DNA of 64,000 nucleotides from Motacilla alba alba (Eukaryota; Chordata; Aves; Passeriformes; Motacillidae). Where the stretch lies: contig NC_052017.1 of NCBI RefSeq assembly GCF_015832195.1, positions 76,013,801-76,077,800 of the forward strand, read 5' to 3'. Made by a program: the position numbers and the translations under genes. Position 1 is the stretch's first letter. Each line of letters opens with the position of its first letter. The notes under the pieces are model-generated. The model had not been told where the DNA came from. It searched no databases and worked only from the letters and a program-made list of their open reading frames with translations. Below are positions 53,572-64,000 of the stretch, in pieces.

Positions 53572-53620
53572 TGACATGATGTGACATGACATGACATGAC
53601 ATGACATGACATGACATGAG
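53572..53620. repeat. (GACAT)n pentanucleotide array
   Basis: About eight or nine tandem GACAT units, with one imperfect unit (GATGT) near the start. The repeated 'VMSCH' in the overlapping minus frame is this repeat. It is a likely length-variable marker. Confidence 0.95.
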
Positions 53621-56600
53621 CACAGGAGTAGAAATACAGCATAAGATTTGTCAGACACTGTCAAACTAATATTACATGTGGGCAACTGCAACATCTCTGT
53701 CAGTGACAAGTTGCTAGTGATTATGGTAGAATATAAGAAAAGAACATGGACTAAGGGATCTTCCTCATATGTTGTCTTCTACTAATTAGCTTCTACTAAC
53801 TTCAGTAGTTCACACACTCTTAGGCTTCTATGAAAAAGATCCATCCCATTAAGATAGTGCTGTCCTTATGAAGCTGCACACATCTGTGCTTTTGACCTCC
53901 TAAATATCTTGTGGCAATGAGACCTATATTAGTAATCCCAGATTTGATCTGTTTCTTCTGGAGCAGCTTCATTGTTTCAGTGCCTTCTGTGGCAGCTTGA
54001 TAACCAGAATAACGCCAGTATGAGATTCTCAAATATATTTTGGAAATTCCAGGATTTGATATATATGTTTTAGAGTATGGGTTATAAAATATCACAATAT
54101 TTTGGGAGGATTTCATACTTAATAAAACAGAGGCAAAAAGAAATTAATATTCTGAGGTTGAAAAGTCATTAAAACAAGGGAATAGTTTTAAAACAGGTGT
54201 AGTACTTAGGATTTTAGATTCTCATAAAGTGCTGCTTCTAATTCTTGTCAAAAATATGTGTTTTATGAGCATCTTACAAAATTTGTATACACTTTCTTTC
54301 AGCTTTAGATAAATAATTCCAAGGAATGAAGATTTAATGAGTATTAAAAAAGAAAGGAAGAAAATTGGTAGAGTATTGCATAACTACCATGTTGTATGGC
54401 TGAAAAGGTGTTACTGAATGAAAACTAATCTGAGGGAAAGAATGTCTTACATTTAAAGTCAGTATTGGTAAAAATAGAGGCAAGAAATCTAGATGAATGT
54501 GAATCCATCTATATTCTTTCATTCCAGGTTTCATATTGAAAATAAAAAAGAAAATGATTTTTCTTTGTCTTTTAATTAAGAACTTATAAAATTGCATTGC
54601 TTTTGCCATACAGCAACTGTATGCTGTATACTTGCCATTGCAGGGAGTAAATAAATCCAGAATATGTAGACACATCCTTAAGGGTCTGGCACAGGTATTT
54701 TAGGTTAAAATGACTCTGTTGATTATGTGATTAGTTTTATTTCATGGTGAATTTCGTGGGGCAGCATGACACCTACCCCAATTCTTGAGTTATCTGCTGT
54801 CATTGTGAACAGAAGAAATCCTGTTCAGCTTGTCCAGTGTGGTACCTGGCTCTGCACCAGGGAACATTCTCATGGAACGTCAGTGTGTGTGTGTATTACA
54901 TTATCCTACTCTGAATTTAAAATGAAGCATATAAAATACATCAGCTCTAGTACCTTATCTTTCTCTTATAATTAGTGTGTTTTCTACCAAACAACTTTCT
55001 TGGATACTGAATCATAATAGTTGAATAAAAAAGTGTTTAGAGAGCTTCTTATGGACTCACACAAAGAAAGCATAAAAATTCATCTAGTCAGTTCAGGGAG
55101 GAATTTATCAAAAAATGTTTAGCACCTCACGCTCATGCCTATGTTCATTTACTCCTGCCTGAGTGTTTCACAGATCAGTGCTGTGCTTTGTGTTCCTAGA
55201 ATGTATCATCATAGTTTTCATTACATTTAGATTGTGATTGTAGTTAGAGATTGCAACAAGAGAAGAAAACAATTGGAACAATTCCTGATTTTATTGTTTT
55301 TAGGACAGATTATCAGATTCTTAAATGGAAAGCCATTTAAATGAATGAGTGGTTCAAAGAAAGATAAAATACTAATTTCAACACAGAATGGGTGTTTTTG
55401 TGTTTTCCCAGTAAAGATAAGATCTTTAAAATTATTATTTAACTTTAAATAACTTTCAAAATACATGTAAAATATTCCATCATATAAAGGACATGATTGC
55501 CGTCATAGAAAAAATATTTTGTCCACCTCTCATCAGGCTCTTTGACGGCCTATCAGTTTAGGCTGAAAACCATCTTGGCACAGGCTCAAAAAATACTTAT
55601 ACTCAGTGAAATGTGAGTTTTGATTTCATGTCATATGTACTGGCACTGCATATTGGATTGGAATTCTAGTGGAACATGAGTCAGTGTGTGGGAAAACAAA
55701 ACAAACACAGCAGCACTACCACTGAGCTGTGTTCCATTTTTTTTAAACATCATATATGTGCCGTTAAATGGCTGCAATGCCACTCTGTGGATGCTATTTC
55801 TGACAATTAGGGATTTTTTTTCTGCATTTTATGTGTTCTTTATCTTTTACTTTTTACTCTTGCAGTTATATTTTAACGTGGAGAGTTGTTGATTGAATAC
55901 TTTCCAACAAAAAAAAAAAATCAATAAAATTCTAATGCTAAATTATCCTAAAATGAAACCACTGTAAAGAAAAGAACTTTCATCTTAACTAGCTCATATC
56001 ACAGAATGGCTCTTCTCTGGAGAAGAGAAAATGTAATAAGCACTATTGTTTTCCATTACAGAAAGCAACCCAAAGATGACTATTTCAATGGAACCATAAA
56101 TAGGGAATAATGGAAATATCATTAGCCAAAAAAGTACCTATTACTGATGACACTTCAAGCAGGATAGGCTATTTTAAAGATTAATTCCTAAAACTGCATG
56201 CATTCCTTTTTAACTAACTCTATTAGGGCATTCAAACATATTCCTGAGGGTTTGGAACAAGGGGTAAAACTAAAATAGTTATGGCATGTCACAGAAAAAA
56301 AATATTGAAAAGTTTTTAAAGGAATTTTAATGAAAACAACCTCTCTAAATAAATAAAGTTTGCACTTATTTTCTAAAAGCTAAATTTAATTGTAAAAGTA
56401 ATTTTCTATACCAAATGTGTAGGTTTTAAAGTACTTATTTTAAATGTATGTACAGATAATTTACTCAAAATGGATTTAAAAAAAATTATGATATTTTTAT
56501 TGCTAAATTTATTTTTGTTTTCTCCTACAAATTGTGAACTTCTGTGCCTAAAAATTATTTGTTCTCTTTGAAAGAGTTACTGAGCAAATCTCACTTTATA

Positions 56601-56712
56601 ATAGTAGTAAAATATCAATACATTAAAAAGGCAAAATAAACTCCCATCTGTTCTGATCAATAATACAATATCTCCCTTTATATCATATATACTTCAAAAG
56701 TAAAAAAAAACC

Positions 56713-56750
56713 CCAAAATCTTGCATTTGAGCCAAAATCTTGCATTTGAG
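56713..56750. repeat. Tandem duplication of a 19-base word
   Basis: CCAAAATCTTGCATTTGAG occurs twice in direct contact (56713-56731 and 56732-56750) with no mismatch, which suggests a recent event. Confidence 0.95.
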
Positions 56751-57469
56751 CACACTCAATTTGGCTTTGTACATTTCACACACACACAGTCAAGGAAGAG
56801 TCAAAATCTAAACTTTAGAACCCAACTATTTAAAATCTATTAAAGGAATCTCTCAGGACAGAAGAAAGTACATCCCCGAAGAAAAAAAATCACGCAACAC
56901 TTAAATGAGAAATATATTTCTATTGCATAGCGGCAAAAAGCAACATTGCAACCCAAACTGCTTTTAAATTTCATGTCTACACATGCATATAATAAAATAA
57001 TCTACCTTGTTCAACAGATGTGAAAGAGTCACAGTTCTTCAGGGGCACTGATAATTTCTTTAGTTGCAGATTTATTGAAGTTTCTGATGAGAAGCCAATC
57101 TGAAATGGAAGAAAGCATTATAGTGTACCAGTTCTGAAGATGTTTAGACATATAGACTTTCATTGAGTAGAATATGTAAGAAAATATTAGTTGTTTTTCA
57201 CTTTGGGGTTTTTTAGGGTTGTTTCCATCCATAACAGGAAACCAGCAAATTTTATTCCATTACAAAAAAGTCTGATTTTCTGAGTTCACAGCAGCCAAAT
57301 TCCTTATCATGTCATTATTTCAAGGGGCTGCAGCATTTGCTGCCAGAGAAGCAGGTTGCAAAATCTTCATTGTGTCTCTGTTCATACGGAGCGCAACCAT
57401 TACAAATTCTATTTGAAGATGATAACCTTTAATACTGCCTTGCAAACCTAAAGCTCAGTGCTGGCTTGG

Positions 57470-57710
57470 TGTGATGGTTTTCTGTTGCTTAAATAGTTTT
57501 CCTGTTAAATTTTAAAAGAAGTTTTAGAGGGTTTGAGATAAACACCTGGTGAACATCTGGGTTTCTCACCATAGAGCTAGGGACTGAGGGTTGAAAACCT
57601 GTATCCTCAGTAGGGTCTTTCAATAACTGCTGTTAATGAAGGATTAACTACTGACATGACACATCCATTGGCTTCAACTGCTTTTGTTAGTGATCTCAGA
57701 GGGGTACCTT
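57470..57710 (+). mobile_element. Possible LTR fragment
   Basis: The segment opens with TGTGATGGTTTT, a start resembling those of avian ERV LTRs, and is somewhat different in composition from its flanks. I see no clear polyadenylation signal, end or target duplication, so this rests on the opening words only. Confidence 0.2.
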
Positions 57711-58205
57711 CCTGTAATTTGAACAGCCCAGTTCTCACACTAAAGTTCCTTACTTTCCAGCACTGAATTAATCTCTTGTGTTTTAGTAAAGAGTAGCTAT
57801 TTCTAAAAGTTAATCATGTCTTCAGGCTGTGAAATTTTATGAACTTTTATCCCTTGACACTGAAATTTGCCTGAAATATTCATAAGCATTTCCATAATTT
57901 CATTTGAAACAATGTGTTTGGTGTTTTTGCAGTTAGACATTGCTGAGTTAGTTTGGCGTTTTTTAATTAGTATGAAGATACAGGAATCTCCCCCAGTGAA
58001 AAATTATGACATTTATTGAGAAAAAAATGTCTCTTTTACAGTAGTCTTATTGTTTCTGAATGTGAAAAAACAGTGAGAGATTTTTTGCTTATATGGAGTT
58101 ATGAGGTAAATGAAATGAGATATGCCAGATGCCAGATAAAAAGTTCAATCTCAGTGAACTCTGATACTTGACTTTTAAAGATATCATAACAACAGATGAA
58201 ATGAA

Positions 58206-58240
58206 AGTTGGCTATATATGTAGCCAGTTGGCTATATATG
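58206..58240. repeat. Tandem duplication, 20-base unit
   Basis: AGTTGGCTATATATGT occurs at 58206-58221 and 58226-58241, a 20-base period with identical cores. Confidence 0.9.
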
Positions 58241-58287
58241 TGTTCATCCCTACAGTATTTGAACTTTGGCCGCATCATCCTTCTTCT

Positions 58288-58412
58288 CAGGTTTTTTGTT
58301 TGCTTTGTGTGTGCTTGTTTTCTGGTTTTGGTGTTTGGTTTGTTTGTTTTGGTGGGGGGTATTTTTTTGGTTTTTTGTTGTTTTTTTTTTTTTTTTTTCT
58401 GGTTGGTTTTTT
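58288..58412 (+). repeat. T/G-rich tract with run of 18 T
   Basis: A long C- and A-poor plus-strand tract ending in 18 T (58381-58398). It creates the longest open frame of the window (58208-58702, 164 codons), whose first half is Phe/Val/Gly-rich low complexity and not a credible protein. Confidence 0.88.
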
Positions 58413-59299
58413 ATGTTGTGACAATAACTGGAAATTGTTCTGTGTGGGAATTTATTCCTTTCCACGATGGAAATTTGCTCACTCATTGTGACTATGAAAA
58501 ATATAAAGTGTTGCTTCCAAAAAGTTCCTGGAAATGTAGTCATCTCACTAAGAATTTCTCGTGTCTGTCAGGAAGTGGACCTTGGCAGCATATTGCCCAG
58601 ATGATTTCTGAATACAGCAATGTTTGGATGCCTCTGTCCCATTTTCAAGCTTTTACTTCAGCTTCCATCATTCAGCTTATTAGCAGTATCCTTCCCCTAT
58701 GAGAGCCAGTTTTGAAATGGAACCCTGACTTTCTCCACCTCCCACTATAACCAGATACTTAGATCCCTAAGTGATTGGAGCAGCATAGGAACAAATATTC
58801 AGGAGTGACTGTATGATAAGACAGTTAGTAATGATCAACATTTTAGAAGCCTTTAAATTAATTGCTTATTTCAAGCTATAACAAATCAACTATGTCCTTA
58901 GCTTATCAGAAGGAAAGGGTCTTCATTAGAATAGCATTGATATAGGAAAGTAATGTAAGACAAAAAGAGAAGTTATCAGATATAGATAAAGCATATCAGT
59001 ATTGTCATGTTATTACTTAGTTTAATTATTTTTTTATCTCTATAAGAAGACAATTGAATGGGAAGTGAAAATGATAAGTATAAATTGTTGCCAATCCAAG
59101 CTTCAATTTCCATCAATTGGAGACAGCATTGTTGAATGCTATAATTTGTAATCTAACCAGAATATTATTATTATTATTAATCCAGTTACGATAATGCTAA
59201 AAACTTGTGGTTCAGTTCAGTATATTATGCTAAAATTAGATACATACAAAATTTGCAAGAACATATCCCTTTTTCTGATGTTCTTATTGTCCTTTCCCT

Positions 59300-59760
59300 G
59301 CCCTTTGGTGTCCCAAGGCTCACTCTGAAGGGCTGTAAAAGGACTTCAGAGCAAGAGGACACCCTTTGTGATTTCTCCCAGGGATGAGATTAGGGTTCAT
59401 GAGCCCATAGGTTTCAAGGATTGTTCTTTTTGACCCTTTTTGAAGGGGATTGCAACACCGATCTCTCTTTTATCTTTTCTGCCAGTCTGTGTCCAGGGCT
59501 CTTGTGGGCAGCCTTGGGGAGGTTTAAGGCCTTGCCTGAAGCACACTGGGTGGATTCCACAGTTATCCCAGCACACTTCATGAATGGCAAGGCAGGGCAG
59601 GTGTTTGACTGTGGAGCTGGAGGCAGCACACAGCAAACCTTGCTTGCCAAGGCCAGTGGGAAGAGAGAGAAGACATGCCAAGGAAAAGTGTGTTTCATTA
59701 TTGTCCTGACATGGGCAAGTTGCCAATGGGTGAGCAACACACAATGAGAACTGTGAAGTC
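59300..59760. repeat. GC-richer unclassified block
   Basis: About 460 bases much richer in G+C than the surrounding DNA, open in three frames (two minus, one plus, 108-121 codons). Frames open on both strands at once point to composition, not coding. It may be an old LTR or other retroelement, or a conserved regulatory block. No CR1 landmarks are present. Confidence 0.3.
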
Positions 59761-61375
59761 AATACTCAAGTCTGAGCTAGATGTGCCTTCAGGTGGATAT
59801 GGGAATATATAATTTTAATCAAGAACACTAATATGTGGTTTGTAGGTGTCCAAGGGGTTTACCTAGCTAGTGGATTACTGGAAGTGTACTTCAATGGTGA
59901 TATCCCTAACATTAATGACTATGGTTGCTGAAATTGTCCATGTAAAATTCTGATTGTGAGAGATTGGGAGTTTTTAAATCTATTTTTAAAATTAACTTTC
60001 ACTATCTTTAATTTCTTTTACTTTGAGTAATTTTCTGCTGTCCCAAATCTGTACCATTTAACAAATTTCTGGAGAGCAATAATTTCCCTCTTGGCCTTGA
60101 TTTTGTTAAATTCTTTTAGTTTTCTTGTATGAAAAGTCCCTGCAATTCCATTAATATGTTACTAGTTTTTCTAGGCTTTTCCTTGAGCTCAAATGCATTG
60201 GGCAGCTTGACCAACACCATATAGGTTATTCTAGACAAAACACTGGTGAAAGATCAACAGTGTTCTGCAAAGAGACACAAGTTATTTTTACCCTTTTTTT
60301 TCTTTTTGCTAGTTAGCTTTGTTCTTTCTTTAAAGTGAAGTATCTTGAATAAAATGAATAAAGTGAATAAAATAAAGCAAATCTCTTCTAAAAAAAGCTG
60401 CATATAAGATGAGAACTGATCATGAGCACAGTAGAATGATATTGCAAACTGACTAGTGAGAGTACTGTCAGGTTATGCCCAGGTAGAATAATGTTATTCC
60501 TTTATACACAGCGAAAATTACACATTTTTGCTTCTCTTCCAAATCATTACTAAAATACATCTTGAAGTAATTCTAGATATTCAGTGGTTTGTATTTTTTT
60601 TTCATTTATATCAGTGAAGAATGACCTTCACTGGAGTAGCTGGTTCTGGCTTAATTTTCTGACTCTCTGCTTTTGTGTATCCAGCTCATTTCTGCAGAAC
60701 TTCAGCTTATGCATCAGGGCAAGCAATGTGATTACTGATTTGATGCTCTGCTGATATATAGCTCTGTGTTGTCATTACAACAGCTTTGCATATGTGAATC
60801 TCAAAAGACTAGATTTCAAGAGACAGTTTGTTGCGAATCAAAATACTGTGTATCAGCTAGAGAGAAGATTAATCTTAACAGCAAAGGATTTGTTTTCTAC
60901 AGTCAGACCACTAGGTTACTTTATAAATATTATAATATTCACTTCACACTTAAATATTCAGAAGTTTTGAATAAATATGTCTGAAACTCTGCATATAAGA
61001 GGAAGTGGAAAGCTTTAAGTCCTCTTTCCATGATTTTTGCTATTTTCTCAGAAATTTCTAGACTACTTCATCTGACTGTATAAACTGCAAAAACCTTTGT
61101 ATTTAGTTAAGGAGTGTCATGCAAGACAATTTTTTTTTTCTGTCTACATAACTGACCTATCAATTTATTCAAAGTCTTGGCCCTGGCTCTGTTATGTAAC
61201 CTTTTGTTTCAATTTGGCAGTTTTATGGAGTTTTTTAATAAAATAGAGACCTTTCCTTCTTATTCAATAGTGGCATTTCTTTTGAGAAAAGAAATCAGGA
61301 TCCTTTGAAATCCATGCCAATCTGTTCCACGAACATTGTAAAGTTTAACTGTAGCTCCTCTCTTTCTGTTAATAG

Positions 61376-61597
61376 TTGATTACGTCTTGTAATGTGATAG
61401 GTAAAAATGTAGGAGGAGGAATGCTTGTCCCACCAGAAACTTTTGTGGTACAACATTGTGGATGTAAAAGAACTTCAGTGTCGCTGCCTTCAGAAAATGA
61501 AGCAGCTGCAGTAAGCAAACAGCTATTTGAAAAGAAATGGGAACTAATGATTTATACAGATTGCTTAGGGCATATTCAAAAAGTCTACAAGTGGTAA
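61376..61597 (+). other. Candidate terminal coding exon, protein unknown
   Basis: A 73-codon open frame follows directly after CTCCTCTCTTTCTGTTAATAG, a good polypyrimidine tract plus AG acceptor (AG at 61374-61375). The frame ends at a TAA (61595-61597), and AATAAA lies 35 bases downstream (61632-61637), as in a short 3' untranslated region. The first codon is TTG, so it would not begin a protein; it would be joined to an upstream exon. The composition is mixed and protein-like, with a charged stretch 'ENEAAAVSKQLFEKKWEL' and four Cys, and the C-terminus is '...HIQKVYKW'. I do not recognise the family and found no matching upstream exon in the window. Alternatives are a fragment of an old retrocopy or a chance frame in AT-rich DNA, where AATAAA is common. 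Confidence 0.25.
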
Positions 61598-61631
61598 ATT
61601 TAGAATTAATTAAAATGTGAACGAATATCTA

Positions 61632-61637
61632 AATAAA
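61632..61637 (+). promoter_or_regulatory. AATAAA, possible polyadenylation signal
   Basis: It is 35 bases after the stop of the candidate exon and is followed by a T-rich stretch (TTTGGAGTTTTTTCT). It is meaningful only if that exon is real. Confidence 0.2.
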
Positions 61638-64000
61638 TTCTTTGGAGTTTTTTCTAACCAAATGATAACTACTCTAATTCTGTTGTGGTTCACAAGCTAC
61701 TTTTAACAACTTTATAATTTTGGCCCCTAAAATACTTAGAAAAAGACCTTTAGGTGTGATAAACTGTCAAGTGAGAGTCACTTGAAGACTGGGAGGAGAT
61801 GTCATGCTTATTTTGGCTACAGAAATAATTTTTTCCACACTCTTATTGTCTTCAAATATCTGTGGATGTGTAAAACAGATATTTTACTAATTTACTTGGC
61901 AGGGAAATAATTTAAGTTCATAAAATGGGTTGTATGAGAGTTGTTTCTTAGTTTTATCTTTTCTTTACATTTTAAAATTATTGTCTAGATTATTTCAAAG
62001 ATTGTTTACCAGCCATGTAAATTAACCTGTAATTTAAAATGCACTAAGTTTGTGGTTCAGAGAGTCACAAAACCTCCAGATTCAGGGACACTAGGGCAAA
62101 AGCCTTCAGCCCTGGAGCCCCGGAGCTGTAGAGTTTGTGGATCTCTTAAGTGTAATGGCAGCTTGGATGAAAGATTGAGGTGCATTTGAGGCTGAGTTAC
62201 TGTGGGTGGCCCAGATGAGAAAGGTTTGGAGAGAGCAATGTTGGTACATTGGCATTCTCCCCTTGGCATGCCTTCTGCAGCCCCTGTGTCCTGTGATAGC
62301 AAAACAAGCTGCTACAACATCCCCTCCCTTTCATCCCACATAGAAAGCATCAAAAAGTGCAGTTCAGGAGTGTTTCTTGTTTGGAGATGCCCTGGCTTCT
62401 GGGAGAATTCTGTGTTAGCTTTCTGATTGCTGGATGGGGTTATGGATATTTATTAAAGTAACTATTGGCATCTATGATGACCAGGAAAGGGTATACTGGT
62501 CTTCAAATTATCCTGGAGATGTAGACTCCCAGTATTTTTGAATTTATGGAAGAAATTTTGATATTAAACAAAGGCCATTCTATAATGCCGAGTTTGTGAG
62601 GCTACACCATTTCTAAAACTAAAGAAAAATTATTGACAAAAATATATAAATTTGGGACCACATAACAGTATCAAGTACATGTTGTTTCTTCAAACTTTGA
62701 GATTTTAGCTGGAAGGGTAAGAATTTTCTTAGGTAAGTAGAATATTAAGCTAAGTTTCAGTTAGGAAAAAAGATATTAAAAACTGAAGTCATAGTTCCAA
62801 AAAACTGTTGGAGATTATATTTTTTTAAAAATCTGTCTTAGGTATAAAGGATTTCTGTAAGCTTTGGGATTGTTTGTTTATTTCTTAGTTTCCCAAGTGG
62901 AAAAAGAAATTTGTAAAAATTTAAATAATCAATTGCTTTAACTGTGCAATAGCCAGTATTACATAAGACTATATGAAGAATTTTTGCACATCTAAGTCTT
63001 GTGTCTGAGGAGCTTTAGAGTAACAATGATCAGCTGTGTGTATGATCTAGTTCTATGTTTAGTCAAGCAGCTAAAAACTGCCAGTGAAACCTGTTAATTG
63101 GAAGTTAAGAATAGAAATACTCACCCAAACTTGGCATTTGGGGTTTTCCCCCCTTGTCTCAAAATTTGGAATAAAATACAAGAATAAGTATAAATTACTA
63201 ATTCTCAAAAAATATTCTTCAGTGATATGTTGCTAAATTTAAAAGTCATCAGAAATGAGCAAAGCAATAGCAAGAAATGCAAAAGCAATTTTTGCTGTTA
63301 TTGAGGAAAAAGTAAGAGTTTGATGCTATTACATTTAATTGAATTTCTTAAGAAATTTTTGGGTTTTGTTTGTTATATATATATTATTTTTTAATTGTGT
63401 TTTCTAGTGAAGAACATGTTTTATGAAAAAGTATCTTGCCCGGCACACTACCTTTTTACCAAGTAATGATCCAAGGAAAGTAATCCATTAGTACTGCTCT
63501 GACTCGGCCTTACAGTTATCAGATGAATCATAGGTATTGATGAGAACGTTCTGCTTGTCTTTTACAAAGGCCATGATGTTACTTGAGTTCCAATCATTCA
63601 CTAACTACAATCATTAATGTTTCCATCATGAGACTACAGAGTGTAGAATGCAAGCTATTGACATTAATGCCCTGGCTTCATTCACTTAATTATTGTTGAA
63701 TTTTATGCTGATAAATTTCAGCCAAGCATACAGGAACCCATACTCTTTACTAAAAACTTTAGTAACTGAGATTTAGGTGGTGTGTAGTACAAAATAAAGA
63801 ATCTAACTCTTGCAGCTGGTTAGGCTACCAGTATGATTCATCTGCAAGATAAAATAAAATCATGGTCTGTACCAGTTTGGTTGCAGCTGTTACTAATCCT
63901 CTTGCCAGCTGTGCATCCTTTGTAACATAATTGAGGGTGTGCTTTCCACACCTTGAATGAAGTTATTTACCTAAGCCATAGATTTGAATTTCAGTCTAGA
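61638..64000. other. Unique DNA to the window end
   Basis: No gene or clear repeat. A GC-richer patch at 62040-62420 is open in both strands and unexplained. Confidence 0.5.

Larger units (their letters stand above)
42489..61375. other. Gene-free, mostly unique DNA, about 19 kb
   Basis: No gene can be supported with confidence. Simple repeats, T/G tracts, the GACAT array, a possible LTR at 57470 and the GC-richer block at 59300-59760 are listed separately. Other open frames, such as 44042-44335 (-), 51127-51444 (+) and 54334-54675 (-), lack recognisable domains and splice context. A GC-richer patch at 51000-51350 is unexplained. Confidence 0.5.

Noticed and set aside
53572..53620. Regular short repeats, considered as a CRISPR-like array
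   Set aside because: It is a simple pentanucleotide tandem repeat with no spacers, in vertebrate DNA.
55998..56030. CACAGAATGGCT word resembling the start of an antisense CR1 tail
   Set aside because: Only about 12 bases agree and the following sequence does not continue as CR1.
57203..57222. TTTGGGGTTTTTTAGGGTTG, considered as telomere-like repeat
   Set aside because: There is a single TTAGGG-like word and no tandem repetition.
58208..58702. Longest open frame, 164 codons on the plus strand
   Set aside because: Its first half is the translation of a T/G-rich tract and an 18-T run. The rest shows no domain, and no start or splice context supports it.

Overview
This window looks like non-coding vertebrate DNA, almost certainly from a bird. 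The base composition is AT-rich with few CpGs. The recognisable repeats are CR1 LINE fragments, several ending in the (ATTCTATGA)-like 3' tail typical of avian CR1, plus degraded LTR pieces. No Alu-, B1- or L1-like mammalian repeats were noticed, and repeat density is low, as in bird genomes. I cannot name the species or chromosome. I found no bacterial or phage features, no operon, no CRISPR array and no recognisable tRNA or rRNA gene.

No protein-coding gene can be called with confidence. Nearly all open frames are short, low in complexity, or fall inside or antisense to repeats. The best coding-like candidate is 61376-61597 (+). It is a 73-codon frame just after a good splice-acceptor sequence (AG at 61374-61375), with a stop codon and an AATAAA at 61632-61637, so it could be a last exon, but I do not recognise the protein. 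A second, weaker candidate is a pair of overlapping minus-strand frames at 47122-47782.

Layout. 1-1647: unique DNA. About 1648-1920 (-): probable solo retroviral LTR with a TATA-like box and a polyadenylation signal. About 2465-3319 (+): decayed CR1 with its 3' end. 4500-4569 (+): short CR1 3' end. 4570-13925: unique DNA with simple repeats, including an (AT)21 run and a run of 18 G. About 13926-15510 (-): a large CR1 reverse-transcriptase fragment that unusually lacks its own 3' end, with an LTR-like segment where that end should be. 15511-30497: unique DNA with a possible very old CR1 trace near 20.9-21.3 kb, a T/G tract near 26.5 kb and a G-quadruplex motif at 27741-27764. 30498-30959: two CR1 3' fragments lying back to back. 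30960-41029: unique DNA with an unclassified block near 34.5-35.1 kb. About 41030-41176 (-): start of an ERVL-type LTR. About 42005-42488 (+): CR1 with a 3' end. 42489-61375: mostly unique DNA with T/G tracts, a GACAT pentanucleotide repeat and a GC-richer block at 59.3-59.76 kb. 61376-61637: the candidate last exon. 61638-64000: unique DNA.

The region is best read as a gene desert or the inside of a very long intron. The long T-rich and T/G-rich tracts nearly all lie on the + strand. That would fit an intron of a + strand gene, but it is inference only. I did not find a new molecular system. The most useful leads are the candidate exon, the CR1/LTR junction near 14.15 kb, the back-to-back CR1 pair, the strand-biased T/G tracts and the unclassified GC-richer blocks.
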